Assembly: GCA_028023455.1 (NCBI GenBank)
Contig: JAQFVV010012507.1
Location: forward strand, 3,882,901 to 3,946,900
Direction of reading: 5' to 3'
Source: Epiperipatus broadwayi
Taxonomy: Eukaryota > Onychophora > Udeonychophora > Euonychophora > Peripatidae
DNA: 64,000 nt
Positions 1 through 11,145 of this stretch are shown in pieces (position 1 is the first letter of the stretch; every line of letters starts with the position of its first letter). A program made the position numbers and the translations under genes. Under the pieces are notes generated by a model, which did no database searches, had not been told where the DNA came from, and saw nothing but the letters and a program-made list of their open reading frames with translations.

Positions 1-249
1 TAATAATAGAATTAAAACTTTAGGTACTGACAGATTTATGGTAAATATTACTCTAAAATGTAGAGGTCTTATTAATACTCATAAAGATGTCCATTTTACA
101 TCTTCCCTTTGTAATGCTACATAATGTCAATCACAATTTATCTTAGGAAATATATATCTTAAACCCACTTTCTTACTTTTGGAGCTTGATTATTTTCCAA
201 CCTAACTTCAAGATTTTTTGATTGACTATAATAATATTATTATTACTGG
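1..249. other. AT-rich DNA, nothing recognised
   Basis: No open frame, repeat or motif that I can name. It leads into the target-site duplication of the foldback element that follows. Confidence 0.5.
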
Positions 250-467
250 TGAATTAATTATTTAAGCCAATAAACATCACATGACCACCACCTTTTTTAT
301 TCTTGTGTATAACTGACAAAGGCCATAAGCCAGAAACTAGTCTGGGGATATTGGATGAGTAGGCACTAGTTGGGGATTTTATGCACAAGCCTTCTGGCAT
401 TCATTAATTACTCTAGCTTGTTGTGTGTGGCAATATATATAGTGAGTTTTTCCTGAATTAATTATTT
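250..467 (-). mobile_element. Foldback retroposon, family A, copy 1, with 14-bp TSD
   Basis: The element body is 264-453. It is flanked by an identical 14-bp direct repeat, tgaattaattattt, at 250-263 and 454-467. The low end carries the family tail on the minus strand (complement: ...GTGATGTTTATTGGCTT). The rest is the internal family sequence (complement: tgcctactcatccaatatcc...) in inverted order relative to the copy at 32.1 kb. There is no coding capacity. All other family A copies except the one at 9.7 kb also have their tail on the minus strand. Perfect duplications of this length point to a recent, target-primed type of insertion; that mechanism is inference. Confidence 0.75.
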
Positions 468-524
468 CAGATTTGATTTAAGGTAAAATTATTTAAAACT
501 TTTTTAAAGCTTTTAAAATGTTGC

Positions 525-551
525 TTTTTTAAAAAAAAAAAAAAAAAAAAA
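525..551. repeat. Poly(A) tract
   Basis: Run of about 20 A after a short T run, just upstream of the LINE remnant. It could be the tail of another retroposon; no body could be identified. Confidence 0.6.
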
Positions 552-597
552 GGTGGCTTAAGCAATATAATCCATTTTTAATGCTTCTCATCATCCT

Positions 598-801
598 TTG
601 GTGTATGTTCTATGTAATTCGCCAATAGTTAGTAATTTCTCCTTTATTCCTGCTAATTTTCCTATCATAGTCCATCTATTGTATTTTATATTAAGATATA
701 TCACTCAAAATTTAGTCATTCTATTATTTCAAATAAAGATTATAGGGATGATAATTATATTGATTTTTGTAAAAAAAAATGTAAAGTTAATTGCAATTTA
801 A
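598..801 (+). pseudogene. LINE endonuclease C-terminal remnant
   Basis: The open frame carries VLCNSPIVSNFSFIPANFP, which resembles the end of APE endonucleases of LINEs (LDxVLCNxP...SDHxPI). The terminal histidine-containing motif is readable only in another frame (about 668-695, HSPSIVFYI), showing a frameshift. The upstream catalytic part of the endonuclease is missing. Confidence is moderate because only the last 40 or so residues remain. Confidence 0.5.
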
Positions 802-1309
802 TGTATTTCTATAATAATGTGAATCATTGCATAGATTTTTTTTAGATTCTTAATAATTTTATTGACTTATATATTCCCAACAAATTCTTTCTTCATAAAG
901 GATTTTCTCTTTTGCTTTCGCACATTCTCATTAAGATTATCAAAAGAAAATCTTACTATCACAGTTAAAACACAAAATTTCTTGTTTATAATAATTATGT
1001 TAATTTCAGAAGATTGGCTAAACATGGTTACAAAAGTGCTTTATAAATTATATTAAATAAATCAAATTTAATATTTCTTCTATACTCCCAGAATTTTGTA
1101 TTTTTTTTAATAACTATTTGTGTAAGAAAAGAGTTTATGCTACTTGTGGTTCGACATTAAATGTGGATGATTTTTCCAAACATTTTATTTATTTATAATC
1201 ATCACAACATTCAACAACTTCAAAAACTATATCACCTTGCAATTCTCTTACTGTTCACTGCATATTAAATCATATCTCTAGAGTCAGTATGGTTGTAGAA
1301 AACCTATTC

Positions 1310-1960
1310 TAGTTTAAGATATGATAATATTCCTTTATTTATTTATAAAAGTGTAACTGAATTTATGACAGCATCTCTTAACTATCCTTTTAATTTGTCA
1401 CTTAACTCATGTTTTTCATATGTCTTCTTAAATGTCTCAAAATGATCCCAATTTTTAAAAATGGTTCCTTCAATTGAATTAAAGACTGTACATCTATATC
1501 TGTTTTACATACTATTGCTCAAACTTTTAAGAGTGTGTTTATAATAAAACTATTTATGGTGAAAGTTAAATATTTTCTTCTTCACGATATGGTTCTATTC
1601 CTAATAGATATGTAAATACTAATTTGCTCACAATTTATAATCATATAGCACAAGCCAAATGAGGATCAACAGAAACATAATGAGTTTTGCCACAAAACTT
1701 ATTTATTGGTTTCAATCCCTTCTTTGTAGTCATATAGTATATGTCAAATTTAACAATATTTCATCTAATTTTGAATGTAATTTAGATATTCCTCAGATTA
1801 TTATTTCAGCACTCATGCTTTTTAATATTTATATCAATGATTTTAAGGATTGCTAGAAATTTTATCTTCTGTGCTATCCTGATGACTGTAAAATCTTAGA
1901 AAAAATTTTTGCTGGTATTCTCCTTCAGAAATATATTGATAATTTTAGATCTCTGTTGTG
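1310..1960 (+). pseudogene. LINE reverse transcriptase domain, broken
   Basis: Readable RT blocks in order: a YDNIP...NLSLNS block (about 1320-1410), the PIFKNGS block (about 1450-1475; family form VIPIFKKGS), NTNLLTIYNHIA (about 1612-1650), SLLCSH...IPQIIISALMLFNIYINDF (1710-1850; family form GVPQGSVLGPLLFNIYINDL), and CYPDDCKIL at 1872-1898, where the catalytic YADD has become YPDD. The last two blocks share a frame, while NTNLL lies in another. The enzyme would have made cDNA at a nicked target. This copy cannot, because of the frameshifts and stops. Confidence 0.8.
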
Positions 1961-2287
1961 ATCTAAATAATTTGTCAGTTAATATTAGTAAATATGCTCT
2001 TACTTCATAGTTAAAGAAATCTAAAGTTTTTTTTTATCTGTCACAAAATTATATTGAATTCTCAAAACATCTGGGAGTTATATTTTAGTAATGAATTCTT
2101 TCTTCTTCATTTAGAAATGATTGCTAGAAAAGCTTTTAAATCATGACTCCCATCTTCAGGGATCATTTTCATTACAGCTATGATACAAAATTCAAATTGT
2201 TTTTGTCATTTGGTTCTCCCCATCATTGAATTTTATTCAATCATTTGAGATCCTAACTCTAAACAATGATATAGTTTCTTACAATCA

Positions 2288-2506
2288 GTGGTTAATAAAT
2301 TCTTTAAATATATTTATTTGAAATGGAAACTTTGTCATCTTTATGTTAGATTAAAATATAGCGATCTTAAATTTCTTTACAAAACCATAAATCATAAGTT
2401 TATTCTATTTGCTATAATTTCAGATATTATAATTATATCTCATAAGAATTGCACTTCGTCTGATTCTATCTGTTGTATTCAAGGTTATCATTCCAATCTT
2501 TTTTAA
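2288..2506 (+). pseudogene. LINE ORF2 C-terminal segment
   Basis: The 72-codon open stretch contains VNKFFKYIYLKW, then YVRLKYSDLKFLYKTINHKF, matching the C-terminal pattern of CR1/Jockey-type ORF2 proteins (VQKRFTKYI...YEERLKxLNLxSLxYRRLxxDLxxxYKIIN). A cysteine/serine-rich end follows. It lies in order after the RT block and before the 3' tail, so it is part of the same relic. Confidence 0.6.
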
Positions 2507-2787
2507 TATTCTCTTTTATTTAAGCTATCATCATTATACAATCTGATTTTAATAATATTAACCATTTTACTCTAGAATGAAATCAATTTTGCAATATTCT
2601 TAAAATTGAATGTTATTATTGAATCATTGACATTTATTTTATTTACTTATTTATATTTTTTGTTTCTTTATTTGTTAATTATTTTTATTATTATATCACA
2701 GGCATTGTGTTTACTCTCTTTATTGTTTTAACTGAAAACCTGTAATTGGCTATATGCTGTTATTTAGCACTTAAATAAATAAATTGA

Positions 2788-2800
2788 ATTATTATTGTTG

Positions 2801-2893
<93 letters not shown>
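2788..2893. repeat. (ATT)n microsatellite at LINE 3' end
   Basis: About 35 ATT units, preceded by a few GTT variants, directly follow the LINE 3' sequence. Confidence 0.95.
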
Positions 2894-2894
<1 letters not shown>

Positions 2895-3359
2895 ATTTTT
2901 TATTTCTTTTCTATGAATTGAAATAGTTATATTCATTTACAAAGTTCTGTAATGACCTTTCTTGCAAGCATTTGCTTGTCTATGTCATTTTTAATTAAAT
3001 ATATTATTATTACTAATATTTTATTAATCTAGACATTATTATATCCATTTTATTCTTGATCTTTCACCTACTTTTAGTAATTATTAACATATTTATAATT
3101 ATTAACATATTTATTATTAACATATTTATGTGAAAGAAAATGCAATCCAATGGGTATAATACTTATAAATAGAAGTTTAATATTTTTTTATGGATAAATA
3201 CAAAACAATGATAATGAAGACATATAAAAGAATGCATTTTCAGTCAGTTGAAAAATTCTGTTTAAACAGGAATGCACTTTGGGAGTCAATTGCCTCTTTT
3301 ACATGGTTTAATTTATATGTTTAAAATGGTATAATAAGACAGAAATTTTAAAATGTATC

Positions 3360-3362
<3 letters not shown>

Positions 3363-3405
<43 letters not shown>
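3363..3405. repeat. (AT)n microsatellite
   Basis: Uninterrupted TA dinucleotide run of about 43 bp. Confidence 0.95.
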
Positions 3406-3409
<4 letters not shown>

Positions 3410-3420
3410 ATATGTAATAT

Positions 3421-3616
3421 AAGGAGTTATCTATTTGTAAATAACTTAATTAGAAAGCACTTAACCTAAAACAAACTATTCTAGGCTGATGGTTAAAATA
3501 AAACAGACAGACTGACTGCATTTAAGAAGAGTTTTACTATAACACTTAACCTGGGGCAGTTTGTTCTAAGTTAATTGTTTCCTAATTAAGTTAATTACAA
3601 ATGGATAATTCCACAA
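3421..3616. repeat. Foldback (inverted-repeat) element, about 70-bp arms
   Basis: The left arm begins ggagttatctatttgtaaat (3422 onward) and the right arm ends with its imperfect complement (3545-3613). The arms share the blocks aacttaattag and acaaact and enclose a loop of about 50 bp. There is no coding capacity. I could not find a clear target duplication, so the mechanism is open. Confidence 0.7.
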
Positions 3617-5550
3617 GTTAAATATTTCCATCTAAAACATCCATTAAAAAATATTGTATTATATATATGCATAATATTCCACTACTCACAGAAACAAAAC
3701 TATCTAATAAATAAATAATTGATGATTCAATTCAATGTGTGTAGTGTAAAAATAAACCTATAATTTGCAACACACAAAACTATTATACATTCAAGATTAT
3801 TACAAAGGCCACCTCTGTATATTTTCTAAGATTTTGTTGTTAAACTTTAGAAAATGTCAGAAGTATTTTGTTACTAAGAAATACTATCCTATCAAATTTG
3901 TTTATCAGGAAAAATAGAATAAATTTTGAATTGTCTAACAAATTACAAAGTCGATTTTATATTATACACATTGAATAGAGTAATTAACGATTTTTTATTA
4001 CATATATATATATGCATAAATATTCATGAAAAACAATATGTCGAGTAATGAAAAAAATTAAAATATATAATAGTTAATTGTTCAACTTGCATTGAGGATT
4101 AAAAAAATTATTGAAAAAATGCAAAAGCTTTTAAACCACTTAAATAAAATTTATCCTCTTGTATTTAACAGATTGTTTTAAATGACAGTTAACGGATTTA
4201 CTTTTTACAATGATTTTTATGAAGTGTCATATTTAAATTTAAAATTATGCTTAATCTATTTTTTAAATGAAAAATAATCATAAATTAAATTATATCACTA
4301 TTAATGTCATACATATATGTGTATGTATAAATAAATATACGTAACAGAGAAAACTTTGGTAAATAGAATAATACGCATAATTACTGGGAAATTATACCTA
4401 ACAGTTTACATTGTTGCAAAATAAATTTTTAGAAATAACAGTAATTAAAAAATTTCTCAATATTAAACGATTGAACTGAATATTAAATATTCATATCAAG
4501 TATTTTAACTTTATTATAACACTACAAATCTATAAAACATATTATTTCTCAAAAGTTTATGAAATATTTTTTGGAAATAACTTTTTGTATACTTTACTGC
4601 TAACTAATAAATTATAATACAGTAACTGACAAAAAATAAAATATGTTAATATTCATCATTTAAAAAACCTTGTAAATAAAGCTCAATAAATAATAGAATA
4701 TAATAATGACCATTAAAATGAAGAATGTTATTTTAAATCTTATTTTTAAAAGTTTTATTCAGCGATTTTATAAAATCTTTACAAAAATACACATATATAT
4801 GAACATATAATAATAATAAAAACATTCTTAAAACATACAATTAGTTATATTCTTAAATTAACTATAAAATCTTAAACATTAACTGAAAGAAAATTTTAAA
4901 ACTTTTGACTAAAAAATCCATGTCATACTTTTCTTATTTGTATGAAATCAAAGTAGTATGTTTCATATGAATTTCTTTCTTTTTGCATGATTTTTGCATG
5001 TTGTTTCAAACACAATGGACTCTGATGAATAATCAGCCAATATGACTTTGAAATGATCTTTTAATAATACTAACTTTTAAGCGTTAAAATCATCAAATCT
5101 GCATTGAAGTTATGCTTTGTTTTAACTTGAATACAAAAAAACCCAAAGTACAGAGCAAAATTTAAAAAAAAAAAAAAAAAAAAAACAGAAATAAATGCTT
5201 TTAAAATCTAAATTACCATAACTACATACTTTGAAAAAAAGTTTATATTAAGCTAATTTTAAATGGTTAAATACTGATCTTATTAAAACGCTATTAATAA
5301 ACCTAGTTTCATTTTTGCTAAACTAAATAATTTAGCTCATATTATAACTTAAAACTTTCAAGTAAATTTGCTGTTGTGCAATAGCATATTTTGCTGCCTT
5401 TTCGTCCTAAAAAAAATGTTTAATGCCATCAAAAGACCATGATGTTAAGCTAGGTTTCAACATGTTTGAGCATAAATTTTATGTAGCAGAGTTCTTATAG
5501 ATAATTTATGCATTACTGAAAATGTACAGGATAATGGAATATATATATAT
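3617..5550. other. AT-rich DNA, nothing recognised
   Basis: No open frame above 60 codons and no repeat I could place. A 22-bp A tract lies at 5163-5184 and short (AT)n runs lie near 4003 and 5540. Confidence 0.5.
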
Positions 5551-5597
5551 AAATTATAACTTTTGGGGCTGTACCATGTATTGTTTCCCATTAAACA

Positions 5598-5636
5598 CTG
5601 ATATTTCGATGGACTAGCAACTGCCATTATCAAGGT
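5598..5636 (-). ncRNA. Hammerhead-ribozyme-like core at PLE 3' end (left arm)
   Basis: Read on the minus strand: CTTGATAATGG, a short loop region, then CCATCGAAATATC. This has the shape of a hammerhead core: a CUGAUGA-like box, a stem (AUGG/CCAU) and a GAAA box. PLEs are known to carry hammerhead motifs in their terminal repeats. The first box deviates (one extra U, A for G), so activity is doubtful. Confidence 0.4.
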
Positions 5637-5664
5637 TAACTTTTGAAAGAAAAACCATTAGATC

Positions 5665-6626
5665 TTAAAAAAAATAACGTGACTGTGTGTGAGAAGAGAA
5701 ATGAGATTCAAGTTCAGCATTCACAGTTTGAGGCTTATCAAAATGTTTATTTCCCTCAGTATTTTTACCTATTAATTTTAAGTTAATATTAGATAAAATG
5801 AGAGGTATCCACATAGATGGAATACATTGTGCTTCATCAGCCCTATTTAAACCAGTAGGTCTCTTTAATATTTCAATTGACTCTCTCATAGTTCTTAAAT
5901 CATATCTTTCCAAATTAGAAAGTATTTTTGTATTGTCAAAATTAGGTTTGTGACCAGTTTCTAAATAATGGGAAGTAAAAACTGATGTGCTAATTTTTTG
6001 ATGAAAAGCATTTCTATGTTCCTTAATTCTGACATTAAATCACCTAATTAGACTGACCCACATAGCCTCTTGAGCACTGAAAACATTAAATTTCATAAAC
6101 TCCTTGGTATTCCAAAAATATTCTTTCTTTAGGTTCATATAAAAATCACCAATTTTTTTGCCAGTAGAAAAAGTAGTCTTTATATTAAAACAAGATAGTC
6201 TTCTACTGATTTTATCAGTAACCCCCCTAATTTAAGACAAAATTACTCTATTAAAAGAGGAATTGTCAATTCTATCCTCTTTTTCTTTTTAGTATTAATG
6301 TTACATAAAGCCCTACATATGATGTTTTTATTATAATTATTAGAAAGCAGAATACCTTTTGTAAGTTCTATTTCTTGAGAAAGATATTCTTTATCAGATA
6401 AATTATAAGCTCTAGTGAAAAGATTTTTAGCTACAGAAAAAATTTGTGCAGGATGATGATGAGAATTAAAATTAGAATCTCTGTTTGTATGAGTGGATTT
6501 TTTGTAAACTGATATTGACAATGTTTCATCACATTTTCTTGCAATTAAAACATCTAGAAAAGAAAATGATCTGTTATTTTCCACTTCCATAGTAAATTTT
6601 ACAGCAATTGACAGACAAGATTCCAT
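5665..6626 (-). pseudogene. PLE protein C-terminal half, inverted copy
   Basis: Minus strand. The open part 6243-6626 reads FTMEVENNRSFSFLDVLIAR..., the conserved block after the PLE RT. In broken frames come YVG (GIY-YIG core), ERYDLRTMRESIEILKRPT and a C-terminal NINLKL stretch (5665-5913). It matches the plus-strand copy at 7068-7987 nearly residue for residue. It starts abruptly at the block just before IKFTME, where the inversion junction lies. Confidence 0.85.
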
Positions 6627-7104
6627 CTATAATTAAAAATTCAAGCCATTTTATTTCAATAATTAAAAACTTAAAACTAACTGGACCTAATTTATTTGGT
6701 AGTTTTGATGTTTCTTCTATGTTTACTAATATTCCTGTTGAAGAATCATTAAATATAAGAGCTCCGTACGATTTACCTGATTTTATTATTCCATTAGAAA
6801 AGCATTGCCTTGAAAATTCATTTTTTGTTTATAATTTTCAAATGTTTAAACAAATTAAAGGACTTTCTATGGGATCCCACTGTCACCTGTCATTGCTGAT
6901 ATTTTCATGGACAATTTTGAAAGTCAAGTATTATGTGCAGCTACTAAAAAACCTTCTATTTGGCTTAGATATGTGAATGATAGTTTTGTCATATGGCCTC
7001 ATGGAATTGATTCTTTAAATTCTTTTTTGGCTTTTATAAATAATTGGCATCCAAATATTAAATTTCTATGGAAGTGGAAAATAACATATCACTTTCTTTT
7101 CTAG
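6608..7104 (+). pseudogene. PLE reverse transcriptase fragment
   Basis: Plus strand. FGSFDVSSMFTNIPVEESL (about 6700-6755) is the PLE RT block with the first catalytic aspartate. KQIKGLSMGS follows and then a frameshift near 6875, because SPVIADIFMDNF continues in the next frame. RYVNDSFVIWPHG (6967-7005) is the catalytic YVDD block with the first aspartate of the pair changed to asparagine. The N-terminal RT motifs (KLYGLPKIHKP) are absent, so this is a truncated, inactive copy. Confidence 0.85.
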
Positions 7105-7987
7105 ATGTTTTAATTGCAAGAAAATGTGATGAAACATTGTCAATATCAATTTATAGAAAATCCACTCATACAACAGATATCTTAATTTTAATTCTCATCA
7201 TCATCCTGCACAAATTTTTTCTGTTGTTAAAAATCTTTTCACTAGAGCTTATAATTTATCTGATAAAGAATATCTTTCTCAAGAAATAGAACTTACAAAA
7301 AGTATTCTGCTTTCTAATAATTATAATAAATACATCATATGTAGGGCTTTATATAACATTAATAATAAAAAGAAAAAAGAGGATAGAATTGACAATTCCT
7401 CTTTTAATAGAGTTATTTTGTCTTAAATTAGGGGGGGTTACTGATAAAATCAGTAGAAAACTATCTTGTTTTAATATAAAGACTACTTTTTCTACTGGCA
7501 AAAAAAATTGGTGATTTTTTTGTATAAACCTAAAGACAGAATATTTTTGGAACACCAAGAAGTTTATGAAATTCCATGTTTTTGGTGCTCAAGAGGCTAT
7601 GTGGGTCAGTATAATAGGCAAATTAATGTCAGAATTAAGGAACCTAGAAATGCTTTTCATCAAAAAATTAGCACATCAGTTTTTACTTCCCATTATTTAG
7701 AAACTGGTTACAAACATAACTTTGACAATACAAAAATACTTGCTAATTTGGAAAGATATGATTTGAGAACTATGAGAGAGTCAATTGAAATATTAAAGAG
7801 ACCTACTGGTTTAAATAGGGCTGATGAAGCACAATGTTTTCCAGCTATGTGGATACCTCTCATTTTATCTAATATTAACTTAAAATTAATAGGTAAAAAT
7901 ACTGAGGGAAATAAACATTTTGATAAGCCTCATACTGTTATGCTGAACCTGAATTTCATTTCTCATCTTGCACACGTTATTTTTTAA
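7068..7987 (+). pseudogene. PLE C-terminal half with GIY-YIG endonuclease
   Basis: The ORF at 7068-7289 is the linker block (FLDVLIARKCDETLSISIYRKSTHT). The ORF at 7508-7987 is the endonuclease: VYEIPCFWCSRGYVGQ holds the GIY and YIG positions, followed by RQINVRIKEPRNA, where the usual His of KEHR is Pro. ERYDLRTMRESIEILKRPTG then leads to the C-terminus. At least two frameshifts separate the blocks. The endonuclease would nick the target DNA; the lost His and the frameshifts argue against function. Confidence 0.85.
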
Positions 7988-8017
7988 GATCTAATGGTTT
8001 CTCTTTCAAAAGTTAAC

Positions 8018-8055
8018 CTTGATAATGGCGGTTGCTAGTCTGTCAAAATATCGGT
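8018..8055 (+). ncRNA. Hammerhead-like core at PLE 3' end (right arm)
   Basis: CTTGATAATGGCGG ... TGTCAAAATATCGG is the counterpart of the motif in the left arm but more decayed: the stem is weakened and GAAA has become AAAA. It is included because it marks the element's 3' terminal region. Confidence 0.3.
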
Positions 8056-8103
8056 GTTTAATGGAAAACAACACACAGTACAGCACAAAAAGTTATAATT
8101 TAT

Positions 8104-9663
8104 CTGCATCATATAACTGTGAAAACATTAAATATAATATTATATATATATATATATTACAAAAATAAAGCTAAACTAGTCAATAAATAATTAAAATTAC
8201 CCCAAATCCAAAACTCAACCAGAGTAGTCAATAAATAAATTAAAAAACCCACCCAATGGCATCACTGCTACAAGCAGACTTATCAAGTATAAGTGTAATT
8301 AAACCATAATGAAGAGAATATTATAAAAAGTTTAGTTATTGTTAAAAAAAATTAAATGAAAGTCAATTTCATTTTCATGAATATTTCTCAAAAGTTTTAA
8401 ATAAGAAAGATAATTTTAATAGTAAAGATTTAGTCCAAGTAAATTAATCTTTTCCTTAAATTTCTTTTAAAAGAATATAAGAAAGATTTGGTTTTAAGTA
8501 GTTAAGACAAAGTTGTTACAGAAGTTACCTCTCTGAAGCTATTAAAAAAACATTTGAATGGTATATTTAAAAATTAATGAAAATAAAAGTATATGCAGTC
8601 TCAACATATGCATATATACATATCAGCAATTGAGAAAGTTGATTTTATTCCATTTCGAATTTTTAATCAAGTTGATATTTGCTTGACTCACATATGCACC
8701 TAAAATTAAAAGTTATAATATATATATATGTGTGTGTGTGTATGTATGCAGTTATATAGTGATATTGTAGATATTTTATCTATTGCATATGAATTTTATA
8801 TATGTTTGGTTTCCTACCAATGATATCTATATTGTAGTAGTTAGCCCTCACTGAGAATTACAAAAAAAAAAAAAGAAAAGATATAAGCAAACTTTAAAAT
8901 AATATTTTTTGGGGTTTTAATCACATATAGTTGCAATTCAAAAAAAAATCTGACTTTACAAATAGAAATCTGTTCTATTTGTTCGACCCCTAACGTTGTT
9001 TTTTGTTTTAAACTGTTTATTATTTTAAAGTTGTTAAGATTAAAAATCTTTTATTCACATTTAAGTAAATATGTTATTTTAAATATAAAGAAAATGATTG
9101 AAATATTAGAGGCAATTATTATAGTTTTGTCATTTCTAAAAATATTTGTGGATTGATATGTACTGAAAAAAACAAAAGAGATGTAAGATTTAAATTTAAT
9201 AGAATTATATTAAAAGTTTATTTATTTAAGTTATATTTTATTATTTTGTTAATATTAAAATAATTTTTAGAAGTAGTTCAATGCAAGTCATTTGAAAACA
9301 AATATTTAAGATGGTATGCAAAATGGGCAATGGAAAATTTTAGTGTCATATGGATTGCTAGAAGATGATGTCTCAAGATAACTATAGTAATTCAGATGTC
9401 ATTAATTTTATGGTAAGGGGGTTCTTTATCCTTAATAAAATAAAAAAAACTTGGTACTTGTTAAAAAAATTTTGACCCAACTATATCCTTTTCTTTTAAT
9501 ACAGATTTTTAAAAAGGGCAATAATATTAAAGTTATTATATATGGTAGTCAACTAGATAAAGATAGTCTGATAGGGCTTGTGAAGTGTTCATTCCACTTG
9601 TCTACATTATGGTCAAGTTTACATCAGAATATAATTTTAAAATAAAACAAAAACCTATTTCAC
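8104..9663. other. AT-rich DNA, nothing recognised
   Basis: Short (AT)n/(GT)n runs lie at about 8720-8745. The short open frame at 9451-9645 resembles nothing I know and has no supporting context. Confidence 0.5.
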
Positions 9664-10014
9664 ATAAAAGGAAATTAAAACAGGCAAAACTACCATACAG
9701 TAGTGCCACTCAGTGGAAACCAGAGTAATCAATGGATTCCAGAAGGCTTGTGCATAAAATCCCTATCTAATGCCTACTCATCCAGTATCCCCAAACTAGT
9801 TTCTAGCTTGTGGCTTTCATCATTGAGGAGCCTTGGATATGAGAGTGCTTCACCTGGATGAGTAGGCACTAGATAGGGATTTTATGCATAAGCCTTTTGG
9901 CACCCATTGATTATTCTGACTTGCACTGAATGTCACTACTGTGGGAAGTATTTTACCTATTTTAACAGCTTGAGCAAGCATAAAAAATGGTGGCTATGTG
10001 ATAAATGAAAATTA
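9664..10014 (+). mobile_element. Foldback retroposon, family A, copy 2 (both arms complete)
   Basis: Body about 9678-10000. The left arm 9686-9785 (aggcaaaact..., tgcctactcatccag) and the right arm 9854 to about 9960 (ctggatgagtaggcac...) are inverted copies around a loop of about 68 bp (gaggagccttggatatgag). The tail aaaaaatggtggctatgtgat ends it on the plus strand. The flanks ataaaaggaaatta (9664-9677) and ataaatgaaaatta (10001-10014) agree at 12 of 14 positions and could be an aged target duplication. Confidence 0.7.
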
Positions 10015-10744
10015 TCTTTTCTAAATATTGAAAAAGTTACATTTTAAAGATATCTGTAGAGAAAATATTATTGTATGGGCCAGTTAATAGTTTGTCATCA
10101 TTACCAAGAATTCTTGAGTCTTTATGTCCATCTGTAATGGTCTACAAAATAAATTTTGGGAACAATAGACTTTTTATCCAGAATTTTTAAAATGTAATCA
10201 GAATGAACATTCTTTTCTAATCTTTGCTTTTTTATTTTGTCAACAATTATGGCCCAGGGAAACCCACTGAAAATCAATTTTAAAATGAACTTTGAATTAA
10301 AAACTTTAGATTTAAAAAATGCAAAAGAAGAAATAAAGATACTGTTTTCATTAATAATTTTATTATGAATTGTTGTTTGGCTTTTTTTCTCTTTCTTAAT
10401 TTTCCCAAAAGAAACATTTTTTTTTTAAAACCACAAAGTTAATATTTAAAAATATTTTTTTTGCTTTATATGTAATTTATGTTTGCAAATATCCAACACA
10501 ACTATTTTTGGTATGAATGGTTATACTTATTAGGAATTATATAGTAATTATTAAAATGTTTTATCATTATAAAATTTAAATACATTGTTCCAGATAAAAG
10601 GAATTGTCTTGATATATAGTGAGAAGTTTAAAGTTACAATTAAAAATAATATGTTGGTAAATTCAGTTTCTTATGTAAATAATTTGAATAGTGGTCTTCA
10701 TATACTTGGCATTATCATATGCAGTAGTAAATATTTTTTATTTG

Positions 10745-10752
10745 TATAAAAG
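10745..10752 (+). promoter_or_regulatory. TATA box in LTR of element II
   Basis: TATAAAAG lies about 610 bp into the LTR, consistent with the U3/R border. The matching place in the 3' LTR (about 15120) is degraded to ttatttatacatgag. Confidence 0.4.
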
Positions 10753-10902
10753 AAGGTACATTTCTCTTATGACAAAGTTGTTTTGTCTGAGAGATATGAA
10801 TTCATCTCATTGCATAGTTTTTTTTTATGTAAGAGATGGTAAATTTATTTTATTATAAATTAAATGGGTATGTGCACAAATATATGTGGTAACATATTTA
10901 CT

Positions 10903-11145
10903 TTACTTTTATCAATAATACAAAAACTCTGTCAGATAATGAAAATTACTCTTCACCTATAAAGTGTGATAAACAGAGTGATTAAAATTTAAAAAACTTT
11001 AATCATAAAAAACTATTCGTCATGATTCTGGTGCACAGAACCAAAAGTGCTTGGCAAATAGTTTTTTATGATTAATGTTTTTTTTTAATTTTAGCTACTT
11101 TGTTTATCACACTTTATACCTGAAAAATAATTGTTACTTTTATCA
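10903..11145. mobile_element. 219-bp foldback element with 12-bp TSD inside the LTR
   Basis: Body 10915-11133, flanked by perfect ttacttttatca at 10903-10914 and 11134-11145. The sister LTR has the uninterrupted site (near 15247-15262, actttacttttgctactta). The arms are inverted: ataaagtgtgataaac on the left (about 10960) and gtttatcacactttat on the right, with a loop around atgattctggtgcac. There is no ORF. Its sequence is unrelated to families A and B. Confidence 0.85.

Larger units (their letters stand above)
590..2893 (+). mobile_element. Decayed non-LTR retrotransposon (LINE; CR1/L2/Jockey-like), 5'-truncated
   Basis: Fragments of one LINE ORF2 lie in order on the plus strand and in shifting frames: the C-terminal end of an APE-type endonuclease (about 598-780, stretch ending near an HSP version of the usual SDHxPI), a linker, an RT domain (about 1310-1960), a C-terminal domain (2288-2506) and a 3' end that runs through taaataaataaattg into an ATT array. 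Frameshifts and stops are frequent, so the copy is old and dead. The clade is inferred from the RT wording only; a search against RT families would fix it. The array at the end behaves like the element's microsatellite tail. Confidence 0.8.
5551..8103. mobile_element. Penelope-like element in head-to-head inverted form
   Basis: Two arms of about 1.05 kb, 5551-6603 (minus) and 7057-8103 (plus), are inverted copies of the same PLE 3' half. Both outer ends share the sequence around the stop, the GATAATGGC motif and the block reading aaattataac on the left and gttataattt on the right. The single-copy centre, 6608-7060, encodes part of the RT on the plus strand. PLEs encode one protein with RT followed by a GIY-YIG endonuclease, and partial inverted copies are typical of the group. 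All frames are broken. Confidence 0.9.
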
